Position numbers and translations under genes: made by a program
Notes under the pieces: generated by a model
Database searches by the model: none
The model's input: only the letters and a program-made list of their open reading frames with translations
What the model was told of the DNA's origin: nothing
Assembly: GCA_017165825.1 (NCBI GenBank)
Contig: CM029383.1
Location: 13,674,008-13,738,007 of the forward strand
Origin: Hepsetus odoe
Taxonomy: Eukaryota; Chordata; Actinopteri; Characiformes; Hepsetidae
Length of the DNA stretch: 64,000 nt
Direction of reading: 5' to 3'
In this document: positions 1 through 14,610 of the stretch, in pieces
How the letters are laid out: each line of letters starts with the position of its first letter
Numbering within the stretch: position 1 is the first letter of the stretch

Positions 1-50
1 CATGGAAGTGACTCTGGATAAGAGCGTCTGCTAAATGCTGTAAATGTAAA
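1..50 (+). repeat. 3' tail of an L2-type LINE or related SINE, cut by the window edge
   Basis: The text CTGGATAAGAGCGTCTGC and the AAATGTAAA tail that follows are the conserved 3' end shared by many fish L2-like LINEs and dependent SINEs. The same block appears inverted at 8347 and 38327. Confidence 0.7.
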
Positions 51-3000
51 TATAGTTTTCATTTATACTGCAAGTGAAGGCTAAAGAAACTGAAGGCTGA
101 ATGCAAATGGACTGTGTACCTAAGGGTAATAAAGTGCAACAGCTTTGATCCCTTTTTAGGCATTCTGTCGTTGGATGTTGGATGCAGAGAGAGAGGAAAA
201 AAGACTATATTATAAAGACTATACTATAAAAAAGATTTTATATATATATATGAAATACACATGTATCTCAGCAATGTAAATTTAAGTAAAGACTTAAAGT
301 ACCTGTATAAGTACTTTATAAGAAGAAAAGACTTCTGTACCTGGATAAATGATTGTGTCAAAATGGTTGCGGACCCTTCGCTCTCATCTGCAGTTTCTGG
401 GTGAAAAGACTCCAATACGCATGTGAAAATCCTTTGTGATCAATATCTGGTTTTCCTTCTGTTGGTGATGAAAGCACTCCACTGCTAAAGCAATGACCCA
501 GCAATGACTGACTCCCACCCCCTGAGTTTTCCACCTGCTTAGTACTTCTGCACTGGGGAAAAGCTGGAGAGATACATTTTCTCTTTTTGACTCTGTTTGG
601 GCAGGGTGGGGTCTCGATTCCAGCTGTTGCACTTTTCTCAGTGCTGTGATTGATTTTTAATCTCCAGCTGATCTCCACAGTAAATATATTGACTGAATTT
701 TGTTGTGAAGATCCATTTATTTACTTTACCTCATAAATGTATGCTGCCACTGCCATGTGTAGCAGAGGGTTGTTCCAGTTCTGCTTCCTATGCTTGAGTG
801 CTTCTTCATACCTGGCTGCGTGTGCTACATGTTACGGACAGGCTGCATTGTGATTCTCTTGATGGATATAAACTCTCGTAGTGCCATATTACACAGCACA
901 GCTGTTAGTGAGAATCCTCTGCAGCCCCCCAGGGTTGAAGTGATCCCTGCACAACAGCGCCAATCGCATCAACCCCAAAACCTGCAGAGAAGGAAGGTTA
1001 CGCTGTCCTACTTAGCCACTTCTCCTAGTGATAACGCTGAGAAAATAGGCCGTAAAGCTGAAATTATTGGCTGGTTAATAGTGACTGCAGAAGATGAGCC
1101 ATGACACACAGCACATGGCTCTATTGCTTCTAAGGGCACACCAAGTTTATTGTTTTGAGGCTCTGCATACTTTAGTCTGACTTAGTCTAATGAAGCACCA
1201 CTAGTAGATGCATTTACAACGGATGTAAGAATGGTTATTAAAAATTAACATTTTAAATTCTGACATGTTTGTCATTTGATTATGTCCAGCAGAGTGGTTT
1301 ATAGCTAATATCAGCCATGCTCTAGCCTTATTTTTGTACTTGGTATAGTCCATTTGCTTTGAGGTCAGTGTGAAGGATGGCCAGTGTTGACCAAAACACT
1401 AACTGTTACAGTTCTGAGATCTGTAGAATTGTGCTATCTATTTACTCTTTCCCCTTGTATATACATACATCCCTGAGTAATGAAGAGTAAAGCTGCATCC
1501 ATTGTGAACCCAGTGAGCCTTGAAAGAAAAAAGCAGTGCTTCCTGCATTCTTTTAGGATGTCTGCTATTTGTAATGTAAACAGCTAACAGGAAGTTATTA
1601 CATAAATCAGAAAAATGTCGGGCGCTGATTAAACAGGAGATGGGAATGATAGCAGGACATAGTGCCATCAAGACTACTTTTAATCAGATTTAAAAATTTC
1701 CCTGCTGGCCTTTGTGTGATACCAGCTGGTGCATCCAGTGAGAAAAGGCCAATGTTTTTTGAAAAGTCACTGACATGTATGCTTAGGTGGAGACTAAATA
1801 ATTAAATGATGGTGCTCTACATGAGTCAGGAAATTCCATGGGTGCCAAGTTCTTAGGTTTTCCTGTAGTTCCCTGGGAAGTAATGGGATTGCTGGGATTT
1901 TTCTTTTCTTTTGCCTGAATAAAGTGAAGAGGTGATTTTTTTTTGAACTGTTTTTGGCATTTTGCCTGACTGAGCAAACCATACTAGTTATATTGCTGGG
2001 TATTTCAGTTGTGATTGCCTTGCAGAATGTTAAAGATGCATGTTTTGAATTAGTTTTGTGGCAGGATTAAATAGGGGCCTGCATTAATTTAGCAGAAATA
2101 CAGCATTTGCACCAGGATTTATTCAGAACTGCAATATCAGTATTGCAGAAATCAATAGCACTTGAATGATTTAACAAATATATTGCTAAACTATGAAGAC
2201 TTTTTTTGTTATTTTCCTGTTTTACACAATTTTCAATATTGTCTTGTTCCTGATTTAGTTTTTTCATCTTGTCTTTTTTTTTTCCCCTCCTGATTTGTGT
2301 TAGCTGTAAGTGTCCTAGCAGCTGCATGCTGTTTATCATAGTGTCTTTCCAGCATCAGTCATTGCTGTGGGGCATAAGACATGATTCTGATTTCATTCGT
2401 TAATATTTTTTAAATCATTAAGCTATCTTTCACAGCAGATTCCATTGTTATATAGTTGTCCTTGCAAATCATCAGCAAAGGCGAATTCCTCTTGATGCAA
2501 ATAAAATGCATACAATTCCAAAAAAAGCAGTGAATGTGGGTAGTTTGTTTACAATGGCTCAAGATGAAGGCAACCCTTTGAATTGTCCTTGCCATAAAAC
2601 CTTACAGTTGCATAATGAGGACAGTTGAGCACCCCCCCCCCCCCCCCCATTCATTTTCCATGTCACCGTTTAGAATGCTGTATGGGGTAATTTGCTTAGT
2701 TTTCCAAGACGTATTTTTTGTCATTCAGGGATTTATTCATAGTGGTTTGACATCAAAGGGTTAATTGTCGAGGAATTTAATGACTTCCTTAGTATAGATT
2801 ACTATCTGAAGAAATCTTGGTGAGGTCTAGAAAGAAAATATAGCTGTATAATTGACGTTTCTAAACCATCTGTGAACCCAGACATTTCTTGCATCAATAA
2901 GTCTATAAGTATTAAAAGTATTTTAGTCTAAAACTGGATCTCAAAACTATCAGAAACCATGTCTTTGGTGTCAGGCAGTGTATTTGTAACTATTGCATGC

Positions 3001-6000
3001 AATAGCTTTCTGAGTGGAAGCTCTCTGAGGCATTGGAAGACTTCAGGGGAGGAAAGGGGATGCTCTCTTTCTAACGCTTTCCTCTTCTGTCCTCGTTAGC
3101 AGTCCTACTGCCCAGAGCGTTGAAAAACAGAGGCTGTGAGGAAATCTATCCTCTCGCTCTGGTAGTGACTGTCGTAATTCTGTGTTGATGTCTCTGTGGA
3201 ATTCAGCACTTCAGGCTAAACTGGTAGTTTTCTTGCCGTGCAGGCTGTCGTTTTATTTGATATTCACTCTGGCCACACCTGAAACCTAACATGAAAGGTG
3301 TTTTAGCTGTGGAGTTGGTTCAGGTGAAGCATTGCGAAGTGCCAAAAATGAACACGTTAAAGTTTTGAATACTAGAAACATTTTAACATTGGTGAGTCTG
3401 GTTTTTGTTTATTTTAGTTACCACTTGTATTTTTCATTATTGTTTGTTTACATTAAGCAAAGATGGTCAGGTCTGATTTAATCAGTTATTTGCAGTCATG
3501 TAGACGAACTCTGCATTCTGACTTTTAAAAAAATGTGCCACAGTAGCTCTTCTGTGGGATGGAACCTGCTCCCATTGTTCACATTGGGCCATTTCATCCT
3601 TTGCTGTATTATTGACATGATTAAAACCATTAGAAAATTGTGCAGTCTGCTACTTATGTTTATATTAGCTATATTTGTGTCTGTTGATCCTATTTATTTA
3701 TTCATTCATTCTCTCTCTTCTCTTCCCTTCCCCCTTTGGTTCCTCACACCGGACCTTTCTTGGATCTTGCAAGTATATAACTTCACTCATAGTATTAAAA
3801 AGTCTAAACCACTCATACCTTACTTCCATGGTCTATATGCAAATAAAGACCACATTTCTATTTCCACAGGGCAAATGCATTATTTTAACAGGTAGGAAAC
3901 AGCAATTCACTCCTCTTGCTGGTCTGCCAGAAATTAAAAGCAGCGTAATAACTAAACAATACAAACTAGAGTTGCATCCAAATAGCTGAAATAAAACTTT
4001 CTGTCCTAGTCACCTACTTTTGATTTTTAACTAATTTGGAATTGAATGGATGTCTCTTTAAGGCTGTTTTCTATTAACATTATGGTTTTGCTCTCCAGAA
4101 TGGGCAGTATCAGCCCGAATCACCTTTTAGAAGATTGGGCACTACACATGTTTGACCATGTTCCTTCAGGCCTCACTATTAAAAGCGGAGAAGGCAGAGT
4201 CAGCAAGCGGATACCTTGTGCTTCCTTCAGCTTGTGACAGGAAACTGAATCGACATAAATCCCTAAAAACAACCAGAAAAGGACACTGATGACAAGGATA
4301 TTTGGGATCTGCACCTTTTTAGTACTGACAGTAATGGAGACAAGCTAGACGTTAGCAGTACCAATCGGCCACGCAAAAGATCAGGAATGGCTTGACAAAT
4401 TTCTTTGTCAACTTTTTTTTCTGTGGTCTTGGTCTTATTTTGTCTTTTGAGCAGCAGTCAAAATACATCTTCTGTTGTTCTGGATTGCTAAGTAGTTTGC
4501 ATGCCTTCAAATGCAACTTTAATTTCCAGTAAGGTCAATATCGCGTTTTGAGGTGCTGAACTGAGGGCATATTCTTGGAGACAGCATATTGGTTGGTGTG
4601 AAACATGGTCGTCCATCAGTTACATCTTTTGGTATTTTGGCACATTCAGTTACCCAAAAACCATCCAATAAAAATAAACCTGCAGATTTAAGGGAATACT
4701 GTTGTTAATGCTTCAGTAATTATCATGTTTTAGTGTTGTGCCATTGCTGGGTTTCATATTGTAATAATTGGGCAAAATTGCCATTCAAGCAATTAATGTA
4801 TCCGACTCCATCGTACATAGTGGACACTGATTTAATTGGCAGACTATCATTCACGTTCTAGCATATTTGTGATTTGGGTTAAATTTTGGCCCAAATTCAA
4901 ATAACCAATCGGTTCAGATTCCAGCTTGGTACAGCTCCAGACATTCATATACTCGGAGAGCTGTGTGTTACATATGACTTGGTTTTGAAATAAAAGCAAT
5001 GCCTAGCTCCAGTTTTTTGTCACAGTAGTTTAATCAAAGAAGGCCCTGCTCATTTCTTTCTTTCTTTCTTTCTCTGGCAAACCTTTATTTTAATATTGTA
5101 ATCTGTTGGGGATAATGAAGCTTGCATGGTTTTCCACCTATTAGAAAAGGTAGAGAATTTCAAATGCAGTGTTTTCTGTAGTGCAGTCAGAGAGCAAAAA
5201 CCCTGTTTTACACCACGCACGCGCGTGTGCACACACACGGCTTAATTGTGTCTACCCCTCAACCCTGACTGTATATGTAGCCTTTGTATTTCACTGCAAA
5301 GTGTCCGACTTGTGTTTGAAATGTTCTACAAAATGCTGTAGAAGGTCTATGGGTGCCTTCATGTCACATTCCATTTTTCAGTCATGTATCCTGACAATTC
5401 AGAGTCCTAGCATCAACACCTGTAATGTAAACCCTTTATGGAGGTTTGTCTTCACAGGTAGCCTGTAGCGAATTATAGCACCAAGACCTGAGGCAATGCA
5501 CCAGGTATCTAAAGGTATTTGCAGTGCCGATTGGTAGATTAGCAGCATGACCCGATGTCTGAGCTGATATTTTGTTTTGTAAAGTCACCAATACAAATTT
5601 CTGCTTTCCTGTCAGTTGAGTCTCGTGCTTTGATTCATGAGTCCAAGTTACCTGCTGTAATATTTATCAGATTGCCTTTGTGCAGTGCCAGCACTCTGTT
5701 TGGCATGTGATTGATTATAAATGTTACATTAAGCCGATCTTTTCCCTGCAGTCATTTCCAGTCATGTGTATCAAGTTTCTATCCTACATGGATACTGCAT
5801 AATGTCTTTGAAAGCTATATAGACTATATTCATTCTCCAAGCAAATCCCCAATCATCGAGCAGAATGTTATCCCTTTTTTTTTTTTTTTTTTTTTCCCCC
5901 CCTTCCCCTTCTTATTTACATGCTTGACATGAAAAGCATTTAGTTCGAGCAATTAGAGTGCATGTGTAAGAAAACGATAAGAATGCCAGTATGTAAATTC

Positions 6001-8185
6001 TTTATATAGAACTTTTCACCCACAGGAGGAAGCAAGTTAATGTAAGTGTTTTGGATAGCTACATTAAATGCAGTCTGTGCAATCTCATGCTGAGGGATGG
6101 AGGGAGTAATAAGACTACTGCAGTAATGTTGTGTTCGGTTACATTTCATGCTTTTTTTTTTTTTTTTTTTTTCCTTCCCTCCCCTCCCCCCCCTCCCCTC
6201 TCTCATACAGTGTATCTCCCTTGCTTTACTGATTTAAATCAGTAAAGTTGTGCGTCTACTCACGCAAGGGGGTGCTGGTCATGTGACTTGACAGCACGTT
6301 TTGTCATGTGACCATCAGTCATGAATAGCAACTCTGAAGGCTGTTGGATTGTGCAGCAAGCCTGGTCCGTGGATCGTCATTTAGTTATGGACGGAGTGTG
6401 TTTACAAAAAATGTTTCTTTTTATTTTGCCTTTTTGTTCTCTGTGAATGCAAATAAGTGTTTCAGTTGAGGTGTTTTTTGTTGTTTTTTCAGGGCTGATA
6501 AAGACAGTGTTTTTTACTCAGCAGGCAGTCTACTAGAGTAGCAGAGTAAATAGAACATTGCAAAAAGCTACAAAAGTTTTGATTGGCTTAAGAAGTATTA
6601 CCTGTTTCAGACCGTTTTACTTAATTGACCCCAGGATCAGACATACCTTGGTTACAGATGGTTTCTGTCATGGTGTGATGGCAACTGGTACATTGATTAT
6701 CATATCCCATTCTAGCAAATGCGTATTTGTGTGTCTGGCAGTGATTCTTTTGAAAAGTTTGCTTTGATGTGAAGTAAAGACTAAGTCTGTGGATGCTTGT
6801 GTTCTTTTCCCTCCCTTCATGCAGCAGAGTTCCTTTGGCTCTCGGAGGCTTTTTGTTATCATGTGGTTGGTGCTTTGTGCAGGTTTAAATAGAATATGCG
6901 GCCCATGAAGGGAAAGGTGCTCCATGGACCACCCATGTTCTCCAATCTCAAATAAACGCAAACATAACGCACTCTCACTTCAAAGAAAAATGAACAACCC
7001 TTCCATCACTAAGCCTTTATAACCGTGTTGTAATTAGTTTCTTTCTGCAACTGTTTCTTGCACTCTGCCAGTTTGTAAAACCAACTCAAAATCCTTTTTT
7101 CCCCCAGAATTAAGACATTTTAAGTTTGAAATCAAGAGCTTGTAATATTGTGCATTCTCTTGTGTCTGAATGCACATGCTAGAGATGGTCAGTATGGCAA
7201 AGATGTCTGAAATCTTTGACGCAATACAATGTACATTTTCAAATGTGTGAATTCAGACCTGCCCCTTAATTTTAAGAAAACCAATTACATTTCGGAATTT
7301 TGCAAACTACACAACATAAATAAAATAGGATTTATACATGCATATGCTAGTTATGTTCTTTTTACTTCTGAAAGCTTTGGGATGCAATGACTGATGGGTG
7401 AACTTTCCTTCAACTGCCTACAAAATGATTAATCACTGTTCACAAATTCCCCCCCCCAGGGGTTTGTTTTCTGAAGATCAAGTTTAGCCCACTTGGCAGA
7501 AAACTACTAAAGCAGTTGATCATATTGGTACATACAGCCAAGATTAAATGCTAGAACCCAATACTAGAACTTGTCAGAACCCAAGCAGAAATGAGTTCAG
7601 TTCTCTTTATTTTATTTAATTATATAACTTTGTTGAACTTTGACAACAAACTGAAAACTTTTTTTTTTGCACTTCTTTGACCATTTGACTTTTGTCACTC
7701 TCACTCGCTCCAGATGCCTTTGGTGCTGAGCCAAGCATTTTCTAAAGCACAGCACTGTACCAGTTACAGTTGATATCAATAGCTAGTATTAAGTTTTATG
7801 TACTAGTTCCTTTATTCATTTAACATTTACCATCTGTTTGTGCACAGTTTCTTTTTTTTATATATATATAAACATGTTAGTTAAACCATCTTTACACTTT
7901 TTTCTCATTTGTTTTTTAGTGTATTTATTTATTTATAAAATGCATCTACCATCTATTACTTTGAGACAATTCCTTTAGTAAATTAAGAATAATTGAAGTA
8001 TAATTTGAACATATTGGCTATGTCTTGGTTACAGTGAGTTTGCTCTTTAGCATTAATAAACACTTTTGGCCTCGTAAAATGAAACATTTCCCATTTTGAT
8101 TCTATTACGAACACTTGCCTATGCACAAATACATAACCCTATAGTTTGACTTCTCAGTTGTAACCCCAGGTTTCTCTCTCCCCAG
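51..8185 (+). other. picalm intron 1 (3' part)
   Basis: About 8 kb of AT-rich sequence before the first picalm exon in the window. It holds homopolymer and pyrimidine tracts (C-run at 2632-2649, T-runs at 5876-5896 and 6152-6172) and a (TTTC)n tract near 5055. Open frames of up to 120 codons (for example 3533-3895) show no recognisable domain, and I take them as chance. I see no RNA gene and no clear transposon body. Confidence 0.6.
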
Positions 8186-11100
8186 ATCTGATCCAGTGCA
8201 CAAATGAGATGAATGTGAACATCCCTCAGCTGGCAGACACGTTGTTTGAGCGCACCACCAACACTAGTTGGGTGGTAGTGTTCAAATCCCTCATCACAAC
8301 ACACCACCTCATGGTCTATGGCAATGAGGTAAATTAAAAAATATATTTACATTTACGGCATTTAGCAGATGCTCTTATCCAGCGCGACTTACAACAGTGC
8401 TTTGTTTCCACATTAGATCATCCTCATCTTGGTAACCAGCTCAGATCAGCAACTGCTGATTAGCTATTACAGCCTAAGCAACCAACTAAGTGCCCCTGTG
8501 ACAAGTACATACACCTACACTATCTACTTTATTTATTTATTTATTTATTTAAATAAGGATAAGACAGGAAAGGGAGAGCAGAGGTTTAAGGAAAAGAAGT
8601 AGCAGAGGTAGGAGAGTAGATGGTTTGGGAGGATTATTCCCTGAGAAATTCCATGAACAGGTGGGTCTTTAATCGATGTTTGAAGACAGCAAGGGACTCA
8701 GCAGTTCTGACCATCAGGGGGAGTTTGTTCCACCACTGAGGGGCCAGAACTGAGAAGAGTCTTGATGCATGTATTCCTCTTTTTTTCAATGGTGGGTGTT
8801 CAAGACGAGCACTGCTTGTTGGTCTGAGAGGACGAGAAGAGACACTGTGTTTGATAAGAGCATTCAGGTAAGATGGTGCAAGGCTGTTAGTAGTCTTGTT
8901 CAAGGTTTAAACCTGATAGGAGCAGCCACTGGGAGCCAGTGTAGGTCCCGCAGCAGAGGATTGGAAGAAGAGAACTTGGGATAGTTAAAGACGAGTCTTG
9001 CAGCAGCGTTTTGAATCAGTTGTATTTGTCTTGTTGCCTTCAGTGGAAGACCTGTCAGAAGAGAGTTGCAGTAGTCCAGTTTAGAGATGTCCAGGGACTG
9101 GAGCAGTAGCTGGGTTGCCTGGGGTGTGAGGAAAGGACGGATTCTTCTAATGTTGAAGAGAAGGTGTCGGCAGGCCCTAGAAAGATTAAGAACATGAGAG
9201 GAGAAGGAGAGCTCATTGTCGAAAGTGACACCAAGATTTCTAGCAGTTCTAGATGGGACGAGAAGTGAACCGCCAAAGGAGATGTGAAGGTCCTGTCGTG
9301 GTGTTTGATGACCTTCCAGGTAGAGAAGTTCAGTTTTGTTTGAGTTGAGCTTGAGGTGATGAGCTGTCCATGCAGAAATGTCAACCAGGCAGTTAGAGAT
9401 TCAGGTAGAAACCTGTTGATCGTAGGAGGGAAAAGAGAGGATAAGTTGGATGTCATCTGCGTAAGAATGATAGGAGAAGCCATGTGAGTATGATCTTCCC
9501 CAGAGACAGAGGACAGATCCTTGGGGAGCACCAGTTGTCAAATTTCTTGGAGTGGACTGATGGCCCTGCCATGACACTTGGTACTGTCGATCCTGTAGGT
9601 ATGAGGAGAACCACTGCTAGGCTGTACCAGCAATCCCCAGATGGAGAGAGTGATCAGGAGGATCTGGTGGTTCACGGTGTCGAAGGCCGCAGAGAGAGCA
9701 AGCAGAATCAAGACGGAGGACAGGTTGTTAGATCTTGCAGCATGGAGTTCATGAGCAACAGCCAGTAGAGCAGTTTCAGTTGAGTGCGCAGTTTTAAATC
9801 CAGACTGGAAGGGATCCTGGAGACTGTTCTGAGATAAGAAAACATTGAGTTGATTATATACTGCTCATTCTAAGATTTTTGGAGAGAAAGGGGAGAAGAG
9901 ATACTGGTCTATAGTTGTTCAAGTCAGTGTAGTCCAGAGATGGTTTCTTCAGGATAGGCTGACTATGGCTGACTTGAAAGCAGATGGAACATGGCCAGTC
10001 TCTAGAGATCCGTTGAGTATTTGAGTGCTGTATGGAAGAAGATCTGGCGACATCTCTTGGAGTAGAGGTGATGGAATCGGGTCAAGGGGCGAGGTGTTGG
10101 GGTTGCTGGACTTCAAGAGCAGCAGTACCTCCTCCATGGAGAGCTGCGAGAGAGCAGGGAGTTGGTAGTCGCTGGATGCTTGAGGCTGGACTGGAGAATT
10201 GTCTGTCAAGTGGAAGGATCTTCTAATTGCCTGAGTTTTCTCATCAAAGAATGAAGCAAAGTCATCTGGGGAGAGAGTTGAGACAACAGGAGGACAAGGC
10301 GGTTTTAGAGATGAAAGTGGCAAAGTTTGAGGATTCTTCAAACTTGGTTTTGAAGAACGTTGAATTGGCAGAGGTTAGATCTGAAGCAAAATTGTACAGA
10401 AGAGAGCGATACGAGACGAGATCCACTGGAGTCTCCAGTGGGTGGGGTGAAGTATCGGCGAGAAATCTGAAAGATAAGAGATGGTGATCAGATACATGTA
10501 GCAGTGTAGACAGAATATTGCCCATAGAGAGCGATCTGGTCAATATTAGATCAAGAGTGTTGTCAGCTTTGTGGGTGGGAGGAGATTTGCTGAGGGGCAG
10601 GTCGAAAGATGATAGTAGCAGCGTAAGCCCACTAGTGTGGATCTTTTTTCCTGGTAGATTGAAGTCTCCAAGATGGATCATTGGTGAGTTGTCATCCGGG
10701 AACGAGCTAAGGAGGATATCTAGCTCATCGACTAGGTTACCTAGTAAGCCTGGGGGACGGTAGAGGACAACGATGTGAAGCTTGATAGGATAGGTTATAG
10801 TAACAGAAAGGAATTCAAAGGAGGAAATAAAGGTGGTAACGACTGAGAGGCATAAAGCGCCGTGGGGTGTGGGAGAAGGTGAAGGCAGAGGACCGTGCTG
10901 CAGGTGTTGCGGTGTTCTCAGGTTTGAACCATGTTTCTGTGAGAGCCATGAAGTCGAATGAGTGAAGAGATGCTCGTCCAGAGATTGAGTCAGTTTTTTG
11001 TATTGAAGATTGACAGTTCCATAACCCCCCGCAGACCTGAGTGAGGGACTGTGGGGACAGATAAATCTGAGAGAGATTACTGAGGTTTCTCCCTCGATGG

Positions 11101-12861
11101 TCATGAGCATAACTGTATGGTCTGCAAGATACAAGGACAGGTATCTGTCATGGTGCCTGTTATACATATCCATAAAGCGAGAGTTTGTCATAAAAGCCAC
11201 AATCTGTTATAAAACCGCCAGCGTACACCCATCTTTTAAATGTTGTTATATTAAGCCGGAATAGCAAACATCTTTGTGGTAATAATGGAGTTATCTATGA
11301 ATATTGCATTGCCTGTCATTGTCTACTGGAAAGGTTACCAGAATATTTGCTTGGTTATTAAAATAACAGGAAATATAAATGCACAATAAACTTACATGAC
11401 TGTTTCTGAAAACCTTTGGCCATGTTTGTCTTATTGACTTTATTTTGTTATTGTTGTTTACCGAAATCATAATTTTTGTCTTGCACATATTTTTGGGAAC
11501 TCCTCAGTTTTGGTTTGTTTGTTTTGTTTGTTTTTTTCTCACCACTTTCTACAGCTGCCTTAATCACACAATACCACTAACAGTTGCAGGGTCAAAACTA
11601 CCAGGTGCTTTGTGAAGCACCACATCCCTAAAAGTGCAACTGGGAATGGAGCTGTCACTCATCTTTGCTTAGGGTCTATGTCTGCAGTTGTGCTGCTCTT
11701 ATATAAGGCTTTCACTTTGCAGGGCAAATGAACATGTTGATATATATGGGGGGGGAAATAAGATTGCCTTTATAAAAGAAGCACTGACTTTCATGCATTA
11801 TGTGCAAATTATTCAGAGTAGTATACGTTTTCATAAACAACCTGCTAAAATCCAGCACTTTTTTGTAAGTACTGTTTAAGTGTTGGAAAAAAACGGTCAT
11901 TGTCAAAAGTACATCTTCCTTCACATTGCAGCTCTGATGCCCTTTTACATTTGATTGGAGAAAAATGAAATGCATTTCTCCCTTTATTTTCACAGCGGTT
12001 TATTCAGTACCTGGCTTCCAGGAACACATTGTTCAACCTCAGTAATTTTTTGGACAAAAGTGGCTTACAAGGTATGTGATTCCAAGCTCATTACTACTGT
12101 GTGCGATGCCGATATCAAGAAGTCAAATCTCACTGTAGGGGAACTTGGAGCTCAGTTTTGTTTGCTCTGGCCTATAAATCAGCCTTGCAGGCCTTCAAGG
12201 TCCAGAGCTTTTACTGCTGTGACAGCTTGGCTGGGGGGTCAGTGTGTGATAGGACAGGGCCAGAGGGAGCAGTGGCAGCTGTCAAAGATTACTTGCCGTC
12301 CTTCTATCTTTCTTCTCCCTGATGAGGGCTTGCTCAGTAGCATGACTAAATTTCAACTTAAATAAAGCACGCCTGGATTATTTACTCAGGACCCATGTTA
12401 ACAAGCAGCTAGTACTCATCTGGGTCAAATGTGTAGAGTAGGTCAGACTTCATTTGTCACAACCATGTTTATTTTAAGGTATGTTGATAGGTAATTGGTT
12501 TTCTTGATACAAATTAAAGGAATGGATATTCTGTTAAAATATGGGTTGTTATACATTGTCATTTAAACAGTGCAAGAAATTGACAATCATATTCTTGCAA
12601 GCCTTTAAGCAGTATGTCATTTGAAAACTTATTTTAAATCATTATTGCATTTCTGTCAGCAAACAGCAAAGTTTCTCTCGAGTGTTTTTAAAGAACATCA
12701 CATTAACATTAGTTTTTATTTTTTCTCTCTCAGGCTATGATATGTCCACTTTTATCAGGAGGTATAGCCGTTATCTGAATGAAAAGGCTGTTTCCTACAG
12801 ACAGGTGGCTTTTGACTTCACTAAAGTGAAAAGAGGGTAAGGTGCTAGGAGCAGGTATCTG

Positions 12862-12908
<47 letters not shown>

Positions 12909-14574
12909 AACCTTTTGCTTTAAATGAGCTGCCACTGGGATGCAGTGTATAGTTGTCAGCAAAGAGCAGCTAAGATGATCTTGTTCTCTCCAGGGCAGAC
13001 GGTGTGATGAGAACTATGAACACAGAGAAGCTGCTGAAAACCCTCCCCATCATCCAAAATCAGATGGACTCTCTTCTTGACTTCAATGTGAGTGTGAACT
13101 TTTGAATCCATGCATTTTTTTATTCTGTAGTTGAACAGATGGATTGTAGGTTGCTAAAAGAACGGACAGACTTCACAGCATAAGAATCTTTTTATTAATT
13201 CATCAGAGTACTAACAAAAGGTGACGGAAGTGTGCAGTTCTTGTGTTCCTGAAGTGTCACTGTGCATGGGGTTTTTTTTTTTTTTTTTAAAGTGTACAGG
13301 TTTTTAGGTTCATTAAATCGCTTTTTGCGTATCAAATTTAAAGCAGCGTTAACATTGTGAAGCAGCCTTTTTTTTAAAAGATAAAGTGTGCTAAAAGGTA
13401 GAAGTGAACTCATTAGAGGGTTAATGGGTAAACTGAAATATTGGTCTCTCAACAGGTAAATGCCAATGAACTCACAAATGGGGTCATCAATGCCGCCTTC
13501 ATGCTCTTGTTTAAAGATGCCATCCGGCTGTTTGCTGCCTATAATGAAGGGATCATCAACCTTCTTGGTGAGCTGCCTTTACCCTCGACAAACATTTGTG
13601 CTGTGCCGGCTCCTGCCGGCTGTTGACTTTCACTTGTTTGCCTGCCCTCGTTGTTTCCTGGTAAAGACATTTTTGAGCTCTGTGTTGATTTGCCTCGGTG
13701 CTGTCCTGTCAGTGGCATGTACTTTTGAGCTGTTTCCTGATTTGAGGCCTGTTGCTCTGGTTTACAGCAGTCATGCCAGGCTATATTTCTCAGTGGTTAT
13801 TCACATAAATTGCAACCCTAGTTTAAAGAAGCAAAATTTTTATGGGGTTTTGGCCAAGTTACTAATTTAGGTAGATTTCCTAGGTTTTAGGAAGAAAGTT
13901 GTGAAATTTCATAAAAAAACTTGTTTTTAACTTTTCTTGTTGTGCATTTTACTGCATGTTTATACTGGCAGTGAGCAGCTGATGTAAGTTGCAGAGTGGC
14001 ACTGCCATAAATGAATGTGAATGTTTGTGCAGAATGTCAGACTAGTGAGACATGCTTTGCATCATATCCTAATGATGAATACCAGAAATAACCAGACCTT
14101 GTGAAATCCTTGAAGCTGCTCTGTGAACATTAAGTACACTTCAACAATGCAGTTTGCTTTTAGAGAAATCAAAAGTGATACAGCTTCAAAACCACATCAA
14201 AAAAAGCAAATGTTCAAAACAGGATCTTCTGTGCAAAGGAAAGTCAGAGATCAAGACTGAACTTTTGGGTGAAGCCCTTCAACAGGGTCAGGAGTACTGC
14301 TCACTACTCATACACAAATTTTGCAAATTCCACTGAAGTTCTATGGCAGTTGAGTAATGGGGATTTGGTTAGAGGACATGCAAGGGGTAGGCATTTAGAG
14401 AGTTCTGTTCTGGTTTCTGTAGAAGTAATAAAGTTGGCATAGAATGGATAGAGGTGGTTATTAACTAGATTCCATTCAGTTTTTGCTGTCAGAATAAATC
14501 ACATTGAACCTGAAAACGTGTAGTTAACACCCCTGTGAAATGTAAAGCATGTATTATTCATATACTATGATTAC

Positions 14575-14610
<36 letters not shown>

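Noticed and set aside
790..1104. 104-codon open frame on +
   Set aside because: No family motif, no splice context or homologue recalled, and it lies in picalm intron 1. Treated as chance.
3533..3895. 120-codon hydrophobic open frame on +
   Set aside because: Its Phe/Leu/Ile richness comes from T-rich intron sequence. There is no recognisable membrane protein family.
9484..10487. Open frames on + across the LINE
   Set aside because: They are antisense shadows of the reverse transcriptase region on the minus strand.
13568..13870. Open frame continuing past the picalm exon that ends at 13567
   Set aside because: A clear donor (GTGAGC) and the next exon in matching phase show that this is intron.
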